This document shows, in pieces, positions 49,182 to 59,143 of a DNA stretch of 64,000 nt. The stretch spans positions 1-64,000 of the forward strand of contig NZ_OZ026465.1 in the NCBI RefSeq assembly GCF_964019845.1. Direction: 5' to 3'. The notes beneath the pieces were generated by a model. The model was given only the letters and a program-made list of their open reading frames with translations, did no database searches and was not told the origin of the DNA. The DNA is from Spiroplasma endosymbiont of Labia minor (GTDB taxonomy: Bacteria; Bacillota_I; Bacilli_A; Mycoplasmatales; Mycoplasmataceae). The position numbers were made by a program, and so were the translations under genes. Positions within the stretch are counted from its first letter, which is position 1, and the number at the start of each line of letters is the position of its first letter.

Positions 49182-49212
49182 AACGCAGTTATTTTATAAT
49201 TGCGTTTTTAAT
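49182..49212 (+). terminator. Intrinsic terminator after the HTH gene
   Basis: AACGCAGTTAT pairs with ATAATTGCGTT (one G-U pair), followed by T-rich sequence. The extended -10 of the next transcript (TGCTAAAAT, 49222-49230) lies right behind it. Confidence 0.85.
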
Positions 49213-49261
49213 TTTAATTTATGCTAAAATCAATTATGAAATTAGATTTCACGATATATAT

Positions 49262-49415
49262 AAAACATTAATTAGTGTAAAGGGAACAAGGTGTAAATCC
49301 TTGGCTATACCAGTAACTGTAAGATGGATGTTAAAATAATAAACCACTGTATTTAAAAATATGGGAAGGCTATTTTAACAGATGAAGTCAGAGTCAGGAG
49401 ACCTACTAATAAATG
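49262..49415 (+). promoter_or_regulatory. Cobalamin (vitamin B12) riboswitch
   Basis: The conserved blocks occur in order: AAAGGGAACAAGGTGTAAATCC (B12-riboswitch 5' core, 49279-49300), CCAGTAACTG, ACCACTGT (49343-49350), GGGAAGG (49363-49369), GATGAAGTCAGAGTCAGGAGACC (the B12-box, 49381-49403, of which AGTCAGGA is the hallmark). A terminator lies 90 bases downstream, before the ATG of a lipoprotein. Binding of cobalamin is expected to switch the downstream uptake genes off. Outer boundaries are approximate. Confidence 0.93.
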
Positions 49416-49494
49416 AACCAATTTTACTTCTGGTTAAGGTAAATGCGTCAATAATTATTTGATTTTTTAATAGTCGAATAAAAAACGTAATCTT

Positions 49495-49522
49495 AATCAC
49501 AAGACCCCTTGTGATTTTTTAT
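49495..49522 (+). terminator. Attenuator terminator of the cobalamin riboswitch
   Basis: AATCACAAG pairs with CTTGTGATT across a four-base loop and is followed by a T-run. A possible competing stem (AACCA/TGGTT) lies at 49416-49435. The next gene begins 39 bases later. Confidence 0.85.
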
Positions 49523-49560
49523 TTCACCAAAAAATTCAGATTTGAAAGGTAAATAAAATT

Positions 49561-50616
49561 ATGAAAAAATTATTAACAATTTTAATGATAAGCATTTTTG
49601 CTGCAAATTCTCCAATGGTTGTTGCTTGTAGTGCAGCGCCAGAAAATTCATATCCGGGTGATGATGATAATGTTGAATATAAAGATTCAATTATGAGTGT
49701 AAATACAGATGGTGTATCAATAGATGGCGAAATGTATAAATATAATGGCGAAGTCTCTACAGCGGGTAAAGTGATCCCGAATACAAACCTATTAACTATG
49801 ACTTCTAAGGGTGCAAATTCCATTGAAATGGAAAAAAATGATTCAATAGAAATTAATTTAACGGCTTTAAAAAATTATTATGAAGATAATAATTTATCGT
49901 TTGACAAAATAGATCCTTTAGATATGTTTTCAATCGTAGACACAATGACAGCTTCTACAATAAGTCAAGATGGTTGAAAAGGAACTAATCAAGCTTTGTG
50001 AAAATCATCTGCTGATTTTGATTTAAATAACCCATTTGGTCATTACTTGACAAAAGTTTCAGACAATTACTGAACGGTTGGTGGAGATTTTTATGGGTCA
50101 TCATTTTCAGACATTGAATCTGCGGAGACTTTATTTGAAATCAGAAAAACATCAAATTTAACATTTATAATAACATATAATCCATCCGAATTATTTTCAA
50201 GATCAACCACTGCTTATTATTATCTTGCTGGATATATTTGTGATGATGAAGGAAACAGAATTTTAACGGATGAATATTCAAATAACTGACAGATAATTTA
50301 TAATTCATCTTGAATATTTACAGATTTAACAAAAACAGATTTGGATGCATCATTGAATGATTCAACTCAAGGATGAACTATGTTAGATATTGATAATGTT
50401 TATAACTCATCGAATATTTCATTTGACAATGATCCATTTATGAAAAAATATTTGATTGGTACAGAAGATGGGAAATCAACCTACAATTCTATAGTTATTT
50501 CACCCCTGGCATTACACAAAAAAACCATTTGATATTATTTGGAAAAATTCATATCTATAGATATTAAGTATTGATTTGAAAATTATTCTATTAAAGTTCC
50601 TTTAAAAGAAATTTAG
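49561..50616 (+). CDS. Lipoprotein under cobalamin-riboswitch control (candidate B12 capture protein)
   Basis: The 351-residue protein starts MKKLLTILMISIFAANSPMV and has lipobox VVAC with Cys near residue 21. The mature part is rich in Ser, Asp, Tyr and Trp, with no motif I recognise; it is not visibly a BtuF-type protein. Its position as first gene after the riboswitch and seven bases before an ECF S component suggests a surface protein that captures cobalamin or a carrier. That role is inferred from context only. GAAAGGT lies upstream of the ATG. Confidence 0.8.
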
Positions 50617-50622
50617 AAAGAA

Positions 50623-51804
50623 ATGTTACAAGTGAATAAAAAACTATCTAAAAAAACTATTCCAAACATTGCAAAAACTAAAAGATTAGTGGCCATAGCA
50701 GTATTTACGGCAATAGCAATTGTGATAAGGATATCTACTGCATCAATACCGGGTGTCGAATTCGTTACGTTTTTAATTTTAAGTTATGCATTTTTTTTAC
50801 CATTAATGGATTCTTTTATAATTTGTTTTATCACAACTTTAATTGCGACATTACTTACGGGGTTTGGCCCTTGATATTTAGTTCAATTTATTTATTATCC
50901 ACTTTCTGTACTAATTATTTGATTATGTAGAAAATTAATTTTAAACCAATGAATTTTTGCTTCAGTAATAAGTTTTTTTTCTGGCCCTTGAGTAATTTTT
51001 TGATATTTTATGTCAGATTTGACATTAAATAATGTTGTTTATGCAATAGCAAATATATTTACAGCTGTACCAATCGCTTTGATTCAAATGATTGTTTCTT
51101 TTTGCGCTTGTGTTATTTTATTGCCGGGTATAAATAAAATTATGGAAACTTCGGGTACAAGTTTGTATGCACCATACATTAAAATAAATCTGATGAAAAC
51201 TTATCGTTATTCGACTGTTATTAATGGTTTGATAGCATTTGTATTTATATTGGCAGGAATTGTGGGGACTTATTTTTTGTTTCAAACAACTTGATATTTT
51301 ATAACATTACAACATCAATATGTTTGAAAAAATACATATGAATCTAAATACGGTTTACTACCTGAAAAAGAATATAATAAAGTACTAAATAATTTAAAGA
51401 ATAATCAAAGTGCTGTGGTTACTATAATTGGTGATATGAAATTAATTAGTTATGTAACGGTGTTAGATTCAAAAACTAAACTTTCTGAATACATTATTTC
51501 TACAGATAACGAATTATCAGGTGATGATTTTAAAATGGTTTTTGATTATAAAGGATATGGACAAGCAATTTATTTAACGGGTTTCTCTTTAAAAATAGAA
51601 AATCCATATTCTAGTCAAAATCCAGTTCAACATTGAGGTGGAGATTATACAAATAATGCAGGACATGGAACATGTCCTTATATTTTACAAGGATCTAATT
51701 TTGAATCTTCCGGAGCAGGATTTATTAACATTGAAAAAAATGTTGTCTATCAATTTTCATACGATTATATATCAGGAATATCGCATAAATCATGCACTTA
51801 CTAA
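50623..51804 (+). CDS. ECF S-component-like transporter with extracytoplasmic C-terminal domain (candidate cobalamin uptake)
   Basis: The 393-residue protein has an N-terminal membrane part whose first helix AVFTAIAIVIRISTAS and following segments look like ECF S components, in about six or seven helices to residue 225. The last 165 residues are soluble and probably external, ending in a Gly/Asn-rich section with two Cys (HGTCPYIL ... HKSCTY). A fused external domain is unusual for S components. Cotranscription with the lipoprotein behind a B12 riboswitch, and nrdJ downstream, suggest cobalamin as substrate, comparable with CbrT of lactobacilli. No ATPase or EcfT lies here. Confidence 0.75.
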
Positions 51805-51805
51805 C

Positions 51806-51823
51806 TTATCAACATGTGGAAAA
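51806..51823. promoter_or_regulatory. Two head-to-head DnaA-box-like sites before nrdJ
   Basis: TTATCAACA (51806-51814, one mismatch to TTATCCACA) abuts TGTGGAAAA (51815-51823, minus strand TTTTCCACA, one mismatch). The pair is upstream of a terminator and about 100 bases before the nrdJ promoter. DnaA controls RNR genes in some bacteria; here that is speculative. Confidence 0.4.
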
Positions 51824-51861
51824 TTTTTTAAAAATATTTTATATTTTGCACTAACATGATA

Positions 51862-51903
51862 AAATTTGTTTACACGCCCAAAGTGTTAACAAATTTTTTA
51901 TTA
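51862..51903 (+). terminator. Intrinsic terminator between the uptake genes and nrdJ
   Basis: AAATTTGTTTACAC pairs with GTGTTAACAAATTT (one mismatch, loop GCCCAAA) and runs into a T-run. It ends the riboswitch-controlled transcript, so nrdJ probably has its own promoter. Confidence 0.85.
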
Positions 51904-51918
51904 AATTTTTTTAACATT

Positions 51919-51947
51919 TTGCGTATTTCAAATTAATAAGTTATAAA
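51919..51947 (+). promoter_or_regulatory. nrdJ promoter
   Basis: TTGCGT (51919-51924) and TATAAA (51942-51947) are separated by 17 bases, a good sigma-A spacing. The ATG is 32 bases on. No NrdR-box pair is recognised. Confidence 0.6.
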
Positions 51948-51978
51948 TAATGGTAAATTTTAGAAAGAAGATAATTTT

Positions 51979-54522
51979 ATGTACGATAAACAATTAATAG
52001 AGTCTTTAAATAAAGATATAAAGGATCATTTTCCTCATTTAAAACAAATTGAAGAATCATATAGTAAATATTTTGAAGGTGTTTCTCGTTTAGTAATGAT
52101 TGATAGATATTCACAAAAAGACAAAGAATTACTATCTTTAAAAAAAGGTGATTTAATTGTTACTGTCTTAAAAGAAAATTCAGTTTTCCCGGCCAGAGGA
52201 ATAGGAAGAGTAACTCATATAAATAAAGAAAATGAAACAGTTAAAATAGTTGTTGAAGAGGAATTTATAGGTCAAATAGATACTGCAATTTTAGTTGATG
52301 GAACAAATAATATAATCGAGAGACCATTAATTTTAGTCGAAAAACCATTAGAAATATTTTATGAACAAATAGCTTATAGAGTGGCTCACGCTTTGGCTAT
52401 TAATGAGGACTCTAAAAATAAAAATGAAATTGCTGAAGACTTTTTTCATGAACTTTCTGATTTAAACGTAATTCCAGCGGGTCGTGTCTTACATGGTGCT
52501 GGTTCTGGATCAAATGTTACTTTTTTTAATTGCTTTGTAATGCCTATGATTAAAGATTCTAGAACTGGCATTTCAAATCATCGTTCTGAAGTTATGGAAA
52601 TTATGTCACGCGGCGGTGGAGTTGGTACAAATGGTTCTACTTTGCGACCTAAAGGGGAACTTGCAAAAACAGTTGGTGGTAAATCATCTGGAGCAGTTTC
52701 TTGATTGAATGATATAGCTTCTTTAACACATTTAGTTGAACAAGGTGGATCAAGACGCGGAGCACAAATGATTATGATGGCAGATTGACATCCAGATATC
52801 GTTGAATTTATTATTTCAAAAATGCAAAATCCTAAAATTTTACAATGATTAAAAAATAATGCAAAAGATGAATTAATTCGTGAAGAGGCAAGACGTAAAT
52901 TAAAATTTATACCATTAACATATCATGAACAAATAATGTATGAACATTTATTACGTGATCAAACTTTACCAGCTGATGTAATATCTGAAATATCTACTAA
53001 ATTAAATGATGGAGGAATTTGAGAAGTTAATAATCCTAATTTCTTAACTGGTGCAAATATTTCTATAGCAATTACTAATGATTTTATGAATGCAGTTGAG
53101 AAAGATTTAGATTGAGAATTAAAATTTCCAGATATTACAAATTATACAAAATCACAAAAAGAAGCATATGATGAAAAATGATCTTCAATTGGTGATGTTA
53201 GAGTTTGAGAGCAAATGGGTTATAAAATAAAAACTCATCATAAATTAAAAGCAAAAGATTTATGAGATTTAATTAATTTTTGTGCAAATTATTCTGCAGA
53301 ACCTGGAATATTCTTTATGGATGTTGCAAATGAAATGACAAATGCAAAATCATATGGTATGAGTGTTGTAGCTACAAATCCATGTGGTGAACAACCTTTA
53401 GCTGCCTATTCTGTTTGTAATTTAGCAGCAGTTAATTTAGCTAATTTTGTAAATAAGAAAACAGGAGAAATTTTATTTGATAAATTAAAACACACAATTA
53501 CAACAACTGTGCGTATGCAAGATAATGTTATTGATGTTACACCGTATTTTTTAGAGGCAAATAAAAATCAAGCAATTAATGAAAGACGAGTTGGTCTTGG
53601 TGTAATGGGATTACATGATTTATTAATTTGATCAGGATATCGATATGGAAGTAAAAAAGCAAATGAAATAACAGATAAAATATTTGAAGTGATTGCCACA
53701 ACCGCCTATCAAGCTTCTGTTGATTTAGCTAAAATAAAAGGTTCATTTCCATATTTAGAATCTAAAGAAGCATTTATTAATACAGGCTATATGAAAAAAA
53801 TGCCACAAAAAATTAGAGAAGCAGTCTTGCGTGATGGAATAAGAAATTCACATTTATTAACGATTGCCCCAACAGGTTCAACAGGCACAATGGTCGGTGT
53901 GTCAACTGGATTAGAGCCATACTTTGGTTTTAAATTTTATCGTTCTGGAAGATTGGGTAAAAACATTGAAATTAATGCTAGAATTGTTACTGAATATTTA
54001 ACGCAACATTCAGAATATACAGATAAAAATCTACCAGATATTTTTGTTTCAGCAATGGAATTAACGCCAGAAGAACATGTAGATGTACAAACTACAATTC
54101 AAAGATGGGTTGACTCTTCAATATCAAAAACCGTCAATGCGCCAAGAGGCTTTGCTGTAAAAGATGTTGAAAAAATTTATATGCGTTTATTTAAAAATGG
54201 AGCTAAAGGGGGGACTGTTTATGTTGATGGTTCTCGTGATTCACAAGTATTATCATTATCAAATGATGATTCAAAACAAGATCAATCTTCATTTGTACAA
54301 CTTGAAATTGATGAAGTAGCCAAAGCATCTTTAGAGCAAGCAAATAGTCAATTAACAGATTCGGAAACAGAAATCGCTAAATTAAGAGGTTCAAAAATAG
54401 ATAGAAAAATAGGTACAAATATTGGGGATTTATGTCCAATATGTACTGAGGGAACTGTAATTGACATGGGTGGATGTAATACTTGCAATAATTGTAATGT
54501 ACAACTTAAATGTGGTTTATAA
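51979..54522 (+). CDS. nrdJ: Class II ribonucleotide reductase, adenosylcobalamin-dependent
   Basis: The 847-residue enzyme converts ribonucleotides to deoxyribonucleotides using adenosylcobalamin. Seen in order: the NrdJ N-terminal region (LKKGDLIVTVL...FPARGIGRV), NCFVMPMIKDSRTG near residue 188 with the redox Cys, EIMSRGGGVGTNGSTLRPKG, the active-site NPCGEQ near 466 with Cys and Glu, LLTIAPTGSTG near 630, and a C-terminal cysteine-rich redox tail (CPICTEG ... CNTCNNC). No NrdEF or NrdI genes are present. It follows two candidate cobalamin-uptake genes. AGAAAGAAG precedes the ATG. Confidence 0.94.
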
Positions 54523-54536
54523 AAATAATAATTTTT

Positions 54537-54566
54537 TATAAATTATTATAAATTATTATAAATTAG
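54537..54566 (+). repeat. Three tandem copies of a 10-bp AT unit
   Basis: TATAAATTAT is present twice exactly, and once with the last base changed, directly before the promoter of the candidate RNA. It may be an upstream promoter element or simple sequence drift. Confidence 0.6.
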
Positions 54567-54580
54567 GTTATAATTAATAT

Positions 54581-54804
54581 GAGTGTTTTACCAAATGGCA
54601 AGATACTCATATTTATAATTGTTATTATTAATACATTTTCTTAGCAATAATAATTGTCGTAACTTTATTGCTTAATCTGTCCTTATATGGATGTGTTAAT
54701 ATTTTTTTCGATTCCTGCTTTATTAAATAAATTCTGTGATTATTTAATAAAGTGTCTCTTTCAATCGATTTAATTCTCAGCTGCCAATTTAGGCAGCTTT
54801 TTTA
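54581..54804 (+). ncRNA. Candidate structured RNA (about 220 nt) or attenuated leader
   Basis: The 360-base gap after nrdJ holds no ORF, but has a promoter-like TATAAT (54569-54574), an ATGAGT/ACTCAT hairpin, a long hairpin CTTTATTAAATAA/TTATTTAATAAAG (54718-54730 with 54740-54752) enclosed by TCGATT/AATCGA, and a strong GC-rich terminator. I do not recognise SRP, tmRNA, RNase P or any riboswitch class. It could be a free small RNA or an attenuating leader of the lipoprotein gene 79 bases further on. Confidence 0.5.
54779..54804 (+). terminator. Intrinsic terminator of the candidate RNA
   Basis: AGCTGCC pairs with GGCAGCT across a six-base loop and is followed by a T-run. A TATACT -10 candidate for the next gene is at 54823-54828. 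Confidence 0.9.
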
Positions 54805-54882
54805 TATTAAAAATTATTAATTTATACTATCATTAATCTCTATAACACATATTGTAGTTTATAATAATTCAGAGGTGAGTAA

Positions 54883-55665
54883 ATGAAAAGGCTACTACTT
54901 AGTTTTTTAGCAATACTACCAACACTCACACTCACACTAGCAACAAATGTTGTTTCGTGTGGTACCAAATATGAAATATTACCTAAATGTATAAACGATT
55001 GAGATAAAGAAGGCATTTTCACCCCCTCTAATGCAGAGAAAGTTTATAAGGCTTTATGATTAAATAAAGCAGGTGTAATCATTCCTGGTAGCAATGGTTT
55101 AATTGTTAGACTAGATGAAAATGGGAAATATATAGAAGCTCCATCTTCATTTGAAGAATTGGAAGATTCTTGAGAAAATGAAACTGAAAAAATAGGAATG
55201 TGACAATATATACAATTAAAATATTTAATTCCTTCACTTGTGTATTTTTATGAAAAACTAACTAGTGATTCAGAAATTATGTCGTATGAAAAATTTGCAA
55301 GTAATTTTGAAGTTACTTATGAACAAAAAAATCCATATTTGTTGACTAATAAATCTGAACCGACAGTGTCAAAAGTTTATAATGAGACAGATGAAAATTA
55401 TCCATTAGATGAAGAAAAAAAATTAAGAGATAGTGGTTTTGCATATGATGGTGCGGTGTCCACTTATAAATGAAATAGTGGTCAAGGTTATGAAAGTTAT
55501 GAAGCAGATTTTTGATTTAAATTAACAATAAAAAAGGATCATCAAGCTGAAATTAATGGTTCTCTAACCCAAATAAGTAAGGATGGCTATTATTTTAATA
55601 ATGCAGATGATTTTTTATCTATGTCAATTGGCTTTTATATAAGTTGGGATGGATGAGGCTTTTAA
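54883..55665 (+). CDS. Lipoprotein upstream of the sugar operon
   Basis: The 260-residue product begins MKRLLLSFLAILPTL and has lipobox VVSC with Cys near residue 26. The mature part is acidic, with Glu/Asp/Tyr/Trp-rich stretches, and no known motif. AGAGGTGAG precedes the ATG. It ends three bases before a DeoR-type regulator, so it is probably in the same transcript; a role as sugar-related surface protein is only a guess. Confidence 0.82.
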
Positions 55666-55668
55666 ATT

Positions 55669-56430
55669 ATGTATAGAGAAGAACGCATATTAATATATTT
55701 TGGATATTTAAACAAACATAAATTTGTTTCAACAAAAGCATTTTTACAATTTGCAAAAAATGAAGATATAAAAGAAATAACAGCCAGAAGAGATTTAATT
55801 AATTTAAAAAACCATGGTTTAATTTCAATGGAATTGGGGCTAATTCAACTTTTAACATCCAAAACCGGAGAAATTCCCAGGATTAAAAAGCAAACTTTAA
55901 ATAATGATTCTAAACTTGAAATAGCCAAAAAAGCTGTTAAATTTTTGTCAAATGATGATGTTATTTTTGTATCTGCTGGAACAACTATGGAAAAATTTAT
56001 TTCAAAAATTCATGTTATTATAGATACTTTATATACAAACGGACTTGAAATCGTTAGGGAAGCTTCAAAAAATCCATATATTAAAAAAATAATTTTATTT
56101 GGAGGTAGATTTCGTTCTAAATCAAGTTCAGTTGTTGGCACATTTGCTTTAAGAGAAATTGAACAAATGCGATTTTTTAAAGCTTTTTTTTCAGTAACTA
56201 ATTTAGATTCTAATGGTACATTATGAAATAATCATATAGAAGAAGCCATAGTTTTAAATGAAATTATAAAAAAATCTAATTATTCATATTTATTGTTGGA
56301 TGATTCTAAAATTGGCAGTTTAGGAACATCAAAAGTTTGTTATTTATCTGAGGTAACACATTTCATTACAAACAAAAATGAAAGTAAAGATCAAATTGAT
56401 AGACTAAGTAAATTCACCAATATTATCTAG
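55669..56430 (+). CDS. DeoR/LacR-type transcriptional regulator
   Basis: This 253-residue regulator has an N-terminal HTH (VSTKAFLQFAKNEDIKEITARRDL, residues 20-43, the DeoR pattern with 'T-x-R-R-D') and a C-terminal sugar-phosphate sensor domain with the SAGTTM loop near 105 and the GGRFR segment near 145. Located ahead of PTS and lacAB genes, it likely senses a galactose/tagatose phosphate. GATGAGG precedes the ATG. It is followed by a terminator and by possible operators. Confidence 0.85.
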
Positions 56431-56444
56431 TTTAATGTTTTGAT

Positions 56445-56472
56445 AAAAATGATATTTTATTATCATTTTTTT
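56445..56472 (+). terminator. Intrinsic terminator after the DeoR-type gene
   Basis: AAAAATGATA pairs with TATCATTTTT across a six-base loop, with a T-tail. Confidence 0.85.
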
Positions 56473-56512
56473 TGTTTTTGTAAAGTTTTTTTGTTGCAAA
56501 GAAATGGGTGAT

Positions 56513-56546
56513 GCATAAAAATATGCTTAGGAAGTAAACATACTTC
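56513..56546. promoter_or_regulatory. Two inverted repeats before the PTS operon (candidate operators)
   Basis: GCATA-AAAA-TATGC (56513-56526) and GAAGT-AAACAT-ACTTC (56531-56546) lie side by side, 17-50 bases before the EIICB ATG. They suit binding sites for the DeoR-type regulator, or mRNA hairpins. No clear -10 box is identified. Confidence 0.45.
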
Positions 56547-56562
56547 GTAGAAAGGAAATATA

Positions 56563-58587
56563 ATGCAAAAAGAAAAAGCAATTGCAAAGCAAAAAATTCC
56601 TGTCAGCAAACGTATGGAAAACTGAATGAACAAAAATTTAGTACCCGTATTAAAAGTGGTAGCAGCGAATAAATATTTGCGCGCTTTAATGGAAGGTTTT
56701 TATGTAACGTTACCAATAATTGTCTTTTCATCAATTATTGGAATAATTATGTGAGTTCCACCAGCAATTCATGGTGATATGGCATGATATCCACTTGTAG
56801 CACGACGTTGTTTGATGAGAATTTATTCATTGACAATGGGCTTAGTGTCACTTTGATTTACTATGGGTATTTCGGTCGCTTTGGCAGAAAAATTAAATGC
56901 TCAATTACCTGTTGGAAGAAAAATGAATATTATGATGGTAGCTTTTGCAGCCGGATCTGCAATATTCATGATGTCAGTATCTGGAACATTTGCAATTAAT
57001 TCAGACGGCACCGGTACTGAAAATTTTGCTAGTTTATTAATTAGTAATTTAGGGGCCCAAGGAATGCTAACTGGTATTATTGTTGGTTTAACATTACCTT
57101 GAGTTTTTTATCTACCCGTTCGTTTTGGTTGAACAATAAAATTACCGAAAGCCGTTCCGCAAGGTGTATCACAATCATTTGCAGATGTGATTCCCTATGG
57201 ATTATCTGTACTTGTATATTGAGGATTTGGCTATATTTTCATTGGTATATTAGATGAATCGTTTACGGATGCGTTGTTTAGGGCAATTAAACCTATATTT
57301 AATGGCTTGGATTCATATGGTTTCTTAGCAGCTGTGGCATTTTTAACAGCTTTTATATGATTTATAGGTGTTCATGGTCCATCGGTTACTCGTCCGTTTT
57401 TGACTCCATTCATGTATTCAAATCTTTCAGATAATCAAGCATTATTAGCTCAAGGACAACATCCCCACTGAGCTTTAACATATGAATTTTCATATGACTT
57501 TACATCAACTTTAGGAGGAACTGGGTGTACGTTTGTAATACCAATTCTCTTTATATTATTTGCAAAATCTAAACAATTAAAAGCCGTAGGTTTTGCATCA
57601 TATATTCCGATTTGATTTCAAGTAAATGAACCAGCTTTATTTGGTGCACCTATGATATTGAATCCAATTTACATGTTGCCATTCTTTATCTTACCTATTA
57701 TTAATATTGTAATTTATAAATTCTTTATTGATGTTTTAGGTATGAATGGGGCAATAGCTGATGTACCGTGATCGATGCCGGCCGTTGCTGGTTTACTGAT
57801 TGGTTCTGCATTTGATCCTCTAACGGCTTTATTATGAATAGTAATGGTAACTATTGATTTCTTCTTTTATATACCGTTCGTATTAATTCATGATAAAATG
57901 GTTTGCAGTGATGAATTAAAAACTGCAGAAGAAAAACACATTGTTAAACCACTTCATTTTTCTTATTTCACTTTAATCTATCTCGGCTTAAAATCTAAAA
58001 TGAATGCAAATTCTGAAAAACGTGCGTTAGCTGCCAATTTATTGAAACAAATTAATGTTGAAAGAAAAGATGTTCGCTTAGCTGTAAAACAAGAGAGAAT
58101 TGAAAATAAAGCAGCTATGGCTGCGGAAGCTTTAAGAATTAAAGAAGAAAAATCTTTAGCTAGAGCAGCTAGAAAAAATCCTGCTTTAAAAGCAAAAATA
58201 GAAAATGAAAATAAATCAAATCAAACACAAATATTAGATACAAAAAAAGAAATAAACGTTTTAGTAATTTGTTATGGTGCTGGGTCATCTGCAATGATGG
58301 CTCAATCAGCAACAAAAGGTGCAGTAGCTCGTGGAATACAAAATTTGAAATTTGATTCAGCAGCGTATGGTGCACACGCAGATAAATTTAATCATGCGGA
58401 CTTAATTATATTGTCTCCACAAGTAAAAATGTATTACGATGACTTTAAATTAGCTTTAAAACCAAATCAATTTATAGTGCAAACTAGTGGAAAACAATAT
58501 GTTGATGCTACAAAAAATAAAGATTTAGCAATAGATTTAGTAATTGAAAATTTACCGGAAAATTCTATTAAATATGGTAGTGATTAA
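56563..58587 (+). CDS. lacE: PTS lactose/cellobiose-family EIICB component
   Basis: The 674-residue transporter has an EIIC membrane domain with about ten helices ([15 protein letters not shown] ... [14 protein letters not shown] ... [14 protein letters not shown], the sugar-site NEP motif) to about residue 455. A charged linker rich in Lys/Ala/Glu follows (about 470-560), and then an EIIB domain with the phosphorylation Cys in [11 protein letters not shown] at residue 570. The EIIB loop differs somewhat from the usual CAGGGTS. Sugar is likely lactose or galactose, judged from the LacAB neighbours. GAAAGGAAAT precedes the ATG. Confidence 0.85.
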
Positions 58588-58614
58588 AAATAAATAATTG
58601 TAAGAGGTGTAATA

Positions 58615-59124
58615 ATGAATATTAGATTTAGAAGAAGATTAAATTTTTGATGAGCTTTAATTTCACTGTTAATTGTCATGTCTGTTTTTTTAATTATTCT
58701 TTTTACTATTAATTCAAATTACAATAAAATGATTTGAGTAGATTTTATTATAGAAGCTGGAGGAGGAATTGGGATATTTTGAACATATTATCTAATTAGA
58801 TTTTGTTTTTCAAAAACTAGATATCCTTTTGTAACTGCAGATAGAAATGATTTTGAAAGTAAATTTGGAAAATTAATATCAGAACAAATGTGATTTTGAT
58901 TATGATTTTTGCCTATTTTGCTAGCTATAATTATTCCTGTTATATATTTTTTATCAGTTGCAATGTCATTTCAATTTCAACTTGATAAAAATAAAATTTG
59001 AAGAATCGTTATTTTTATAATTATTTCTCTGATATTAATTACAAATAATATTTCTTATTTAATTGTTGTTCGAAATAAAGGACAAGAAATTACAAACAAT
59101 TTTGATGTTAGACCACAAAATTAA
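58615..59124 (+). CDS. Small membrane protein of the sugar operon, unknown function
   Basis: The 169-residue protein is visible only when its seven or more UGA codons are read as Trp. It has a basic N-terminus (MNIRFRRRLNFWW) and four hydrophobic segments (about residues 12-32, 44-62, 95-118, 132-153). AGAGGTGT precedes the ATG. It sits between the EIICB and EIIA genes with short gaps. No family is recognised. Confidence 0.75.
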
Positions 59125-59143
59125 TTATGGAAAGTAGATATTT

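Noticed and set aside
54581-54804. tmRNA, RNase P RNA or 4.5S RNA
   Set aside because: None of the conserved cores of these RNAs is present; 4.5S RNA is already found at 9.5 kb.
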